From the NCBI RefSeq assembly GCF_038433465.1, contig NZ_JAESVF010000001.1, positions 744,001 to 808,000 on the forward strand: a DNA stretch of 64,000 bases, written 5' to 3'. Shown one piece after another: positions 61,556 to 64,000 of this stretch. The stretch's first letter is position 1; each line of letters starts with the position of its first letter. Under the pieces are notes generated by a model that was not told the DNA's origin, made no database searches, and saw only the letters and a list, made by a program, of their open reading frames with translations. This DNA comes from Galbibacter sp038433465 (GTDB lineage Bacteria > Bacteroidota > Bacteroidia > Flavobacteriales > Flavobacteriaceae). The translations under genes and the position numbers were made by a program.

Positions 61556-63172
61556 TTACTTCAAAATACTCTTATACTTTGCTTCGTCTTTTAAAACTGC
61601 TACAGCATTTTGGATAGCTTCGTCGTTTTTTAAATAGTATTCATACAAACCTTCACGGTAAAAATAGCGCACAATGAGTTCGTCTTCTATATTTTTTGTT
61701 ATGCTTTGTTGGTATTCGTCTAGCGAAGCCAATTTACTTTGATTGATGTCGTTTAAAAGCTTCTGATAATCACTTTTTACAGACGTTCCAAATTCGTCAA
61801 TCTCTTCGCTTTCCATTACTTTTTTTAGTGCTTTTTCGGTTTTTGTTTCGTAAGTAAATCCGCTTTCCTGAACGTAATTTTTAAAGTTTTGATAATCACT
61901 TTCAGTAAAAGAAAACTCATTTAAATTGGCTACAGGATGCTTGTAATAATAATCGGTTGCATAATCAAACACCACATTGTTTTGTAAAAGTGCAGTGGTA
62001 ATGCTATTATCTTTTAAGCGTTTTACTTCGAGGTCTGGTAAAACTCCGCCACCATCGTACACTTTTCGTCCGTTACGAGTTTTAAATTCGTTAAAATTTT
62101 TGTTGACTACCGCCTTGCCCTCTTCATCGCGATTCCAATAATCCATCGACTGAATACAACGTCCGCTAGGCGTGTAATAGCGAGAAATGGTTACTTTAAG
62201 TTGCGTTCCGTAATTAAGTTTTATAGGACGTTGTACGAGTCCTTTTCCAAAACTACGAGCGCCTACAACTACCGCCCTGTCGAGGTCTTGAAGCGCTCCG
62301 CTTACAATTTCGCTGGCAGATGCACTTCGGCCGTTGATAAGAACAACGAGCGGAATTTCCGTATCTACAGGGTTTTTACGCGTGTAATATTCTTGATTGA
62401 ATTTTTTTACCTTAGATTTTGTGCTCACTATCAATTCTTTCTTCGGAACAAATAAATTACAAACGTCGATAGCTTCGGTTAAGAGTCCGCCAGGATTTCC
62501 GCGTAAATCCAAAATGATTTTTTTAGCGCCTTTTCCTTTTAAATCTTCAAGCGCTTCTTCGGTTTGTTTCGAAGCTTTACTGTTAAATTTTGATAGTACA
62601 ATGTAGCCTGTTTCAGCATCAATCATATTAAAATAAGGAACAGCATCGATCTCTATTTCATCTCTAGAAACAGAAGTTGTAAGTGTTTTTCCTTGTCTTT
62701 TGTATGTGATTGTAACATCGCTTTTTGAAGCTCCTTTGAGGAGTTCGGTAGCGTCTTCTTTAAAATCGGCTACGTTTATATCTCCAATTTTGATTATTTC
62801 ATCACCTGCTTTTAGGCCTGCTTTATCGGCGGGATATCCTTGGTAGGGCTCGATAATTAAAAGTTTATCGTTGGAGCTTTTCACAACAGCTCCAATTCCA
62901 GAATATTCGCCCGCATTGCTAATTTTAAACCCTTCCACATCTTGCTCATTCATAAAGTTGGTGTACGGGTCGAGGTCTTCAAGCATACTCTTTATGGCAG
63001 TATCCATAAGTTCGGCAGGATTGGTTTCATCAACATAATTCATATTGAGTTCTTTAAACAAGGTTGTAAAAATTTCAACCTGCTTAGCAATCTCAAAAAA
63101 ATCGTTTTTAAAACTAGATCCTACGAGTAAAACAACAAGCGCAATTGCTGGAATGAAGATTTTCTTTTTCAT
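61556..63172 (-). CDS. C-terminal processing protease, S41 family
   Basis: 538 residues from MKKKIFIPAIALVV (63172): membrane anchor or signal, a PDZ domain (about 75-165, GLKAGDEIIKIGD), then the tail-specific protease domain with LDLRGNPGGLL, catalytic Ser in NGRSASASEIVSG, and Lys in GARSFGKGLVQ. Long C-terminal helical part (about 400-538). Next to rnpA, as in many flavobacteria. Confidence 0.94.
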   Translation of the reverse strand: MKKKIFIPAIALVVLLVGSSFKNDFFEIAKQVEIFTTLFKELNMNYVDETNPAELMDTAIKSMLEDLDPYTNFMNEQDVEGFKISNAGEYSGIGAVVKSSNDKLLIIEPYQGYPADKAGLKAGDEIIKIGDINVADFKEDATELLKGASKSDVTITYKRQGKTLTTSVSRDEIEIDAVPYFNMIDAETGYIVLSKFNSKASKQTEEALEDLKGKGAKKIILDLRGNPGGLLTEAIDVCNLFVPKKELIVSTKSKVKKFNQEYYTRKNPVDTEIPLVVLINGRSASASEIVSGALQDLDRAVVVGARSFGKGLVQRPIKLNYGTQLKVTISRYYTPSGRCIQSMDYWNRDEEGKAVVNKNFNEFKTRNGRKVYDGGGVLPDLEVKRLKDNSITTALLQNNVVFDYATDYYYKHPVANLNEFSFTESDYQNFKNYVQESGFTYETKTEKALKKVMESEEIDEFGTSVKSDYQKLLNDINQSKLASLDEYQQSITKNIEDELIVRYFYREGLYEYYLKNDEAIQNAVAVLKDEAKYKSILK

Positions 63173-63308
63173 AAACATCAATGATTTTATACAAACCAAA
63201 AAATTATATTTTTATTGGCGTGAACGTTCATTTATCAGCTAAGGTTTGTATTTATAATGTACAAGGTAATAGTTTAGACTAACTTAAGCAAGTTGAATTT
63301 AGGAGCTA

Positions 63309-63731
63309 TTACTGCTGAAGGAATTCCGCAAATTTTTGATGAATTTTCTGAACAGTGGTGTTTAGTTTTTCAAAAGTTGGCATTTCTTTTCCGGTGTATA
63401 AAAGCATAAAAGCAAAAGATTCATCCTGAACTGTTTCAAAAAAAAGATGCTTATTTAACCGATATGCTTCGCGCATGAGTCGCTTAATTCGATTTCTATC
63501 GACAGCCTTTTTAAAGGAACGCTTCGATACCGAAACACCTGCTTTAATCTTTACAGGAGTCTCAATTGCTATTTCTTCGGAATGATTTTTTTCGTTGGGA
63601 TTGGTACTGAATTCAGTCTTTAAAAATACAAGTCGGATAGGGTATTTGGAAACAGAATTTCCTTCGGCAAATAGCTTACCAACTAGTATTGCGCTTTTGA
63701 GTTTTTCGTTTTTTGGGAAAGACTGATCCAT
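63309..63731 (-). CDS. rnpA: Ribonuclease P protein component
   Basis: 140 residues; the RNA-binding motif KRSFKKAVDRNRIKRLMREAYR is at about 70-91 with the usual RNRxKR core. Rpl34 (rpmH), often upstream, is not in the 270 bp left in the window. Confidence 0.95.
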   Translation of the reverse strand: MDQSFPKNEKLKSAILVGKLFAEGNSVSKYPIRLVFLKTEFSTNPNEKNHSEEIAIETPVKIKAGVSVSKRSFKKAVDRNRIKRLMREAYRLNKHLFFETVQDESFAFMLLYTGKEMPTFEKLNTTVQKIHQKFAEFLQQ

Positions 63732-63904
63732 TTCGTTTTTATTGCAAGCAAAAATAAGAAAAGGGTTTTTAAATGTTATTCGATTCTTTAAAAAGGTTTA
63801 TAGAAGTGAAGTTACAAAGGGACAAAGGTGCAAAGTTTCAATCAAAAAAACCTTAACTCATTAACTCGTTACCTCTTTTATTTTTTTAAACAATTAACCG
63901 ATTC
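63732..63904. repeat. Decayed simple repeat upstream of rnpA
   Basis: GAAGTTACAAAGGGACAAAG and AACCTTAACTCATTAACTC match the repeat material near 27861-28140 and 26025-26230. No gene. Confidence 0.5.
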
Positions 63905-63940
63905 AACAGCTAAGGTTTTAGAAACCTTAGCTGTTTTATT
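63905..63940 (+). terminator. Terminator-like hairpin with no assigned gene
   Basis: AACAGCTAAGGTTT/AAACCTTAGCTGTT, perfect 14-bp stem with a 3-nt loop, followed by a T-rich run. No + strand gene lies upstream within the window. Confidence 0.55.
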
Positions 63941-64000
63941 TATTCCTTATTAACTTCCTTAAACAATTACACAATTCGACGATTACACACTTGTTCCTCT

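Overview
This window is AT-rich chromosomal DNA from a member of the Flavobacteriaceae (Bacteroidota). The main evidence is the protein families and gene orders: a split ATP synthase operon with an extended AtpB; the series dut / sugar nucleotidyltransferase / TPR protein / DUF4292 lipoprotein / EnvC-like protein; yceD-rpmF-fabH-accB-accC; and rnpA next to an S41 protease. Promoters fit the Bacteroidota pattern, with a -7 TAnnTTTG box and weak or absent Shine-Dalgarno sequences. The genus cannot be fixed from the sequence alone. No rRNA, CRISPR array, prophage or intact insertion sequence was seen.

Layout. 1-5515: the end of a small membrane protein, then atpB-E-F-H-A-G; atpD and atpC are not here, as is usual in this phylum. 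5516-5912: tandem and dispersed repeats and a terminator. 5913-12514: envelope genes and dut on the + strand. 12887-18598: thioesterase, esterase, a SPOR/HU-fold protein, dprA, trpS and plsC. 18678-22000: katG, whose product carries a lipoprotein signal, divergent from oxyR. 22017-24447: a lipoprotein, an ECF sigma factor and an unusual inner-membrane/beta-barrel protein. 24581-27849: recA, a repeat-rich gap, then a U32 protein overlapping a ferredoxin. 27850-31922: repeats, an unsaturated-uronate cluster (DUF4861, kduD, kduI) with a LacI-type operator, and tRNA-Asn. 32047-40277: rseP, SCO1, prolyl oligopeptidase, asd, mscL, alr, tdk. 40855-46957: a hypothetical protein, DoxX, rsmI, hemB, a CarboxypepD_reg protein, riboflavin synthase, pdxA. 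47234-53001: yceD-rpmF, fabH-accBC, mtgA, a GreA-like protein and a lipoprotein. 53369-55990: an orphan ABC ATPase, a parDE toxin-antitoxin pair with a perfect operator, and a Zn protease. 56112-59555: leuS. 59740-63731: a GNAT, two hypotheticals, an S41 protease and rnpA.

The most notable object is leuS. Its leucyl-tRNA synthetase is about 200 residues too long because a complete DUF559 (Vsr-like, PD-(D/E)XK-type) endonuclease domain sits in frame at the entrance of the CP1 editing domain. The insert ends in C/G-rich sequences, each folding into a small hairpin, in inverted orientation. Two shorter intergenic elements (4548-4647 before atpG, 8405-8513 before the nucleotidyltransferase) have the same kind of ends but no ORF. 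They look like non-autonomous relatives, and their right ends place an AGGAGAGG-like sequence directly before the next start codon. I propose one element family: a DUF559-coding form that can live inside a host protein, and short forms in intergenic DNA.

Other repeat families fill most gaps: a roughly 175-bp structured repeat in opposite orientations at 28206 and 53155 (fragment at 40552), a 90-bp repeat placed directly after terminators at 25928 and 43839, hairpins of the GTCAT/TCGAGCGTAGTCGAG type, and decayed simple repeats. Most remaining genes are ordinary housekeeping loci.
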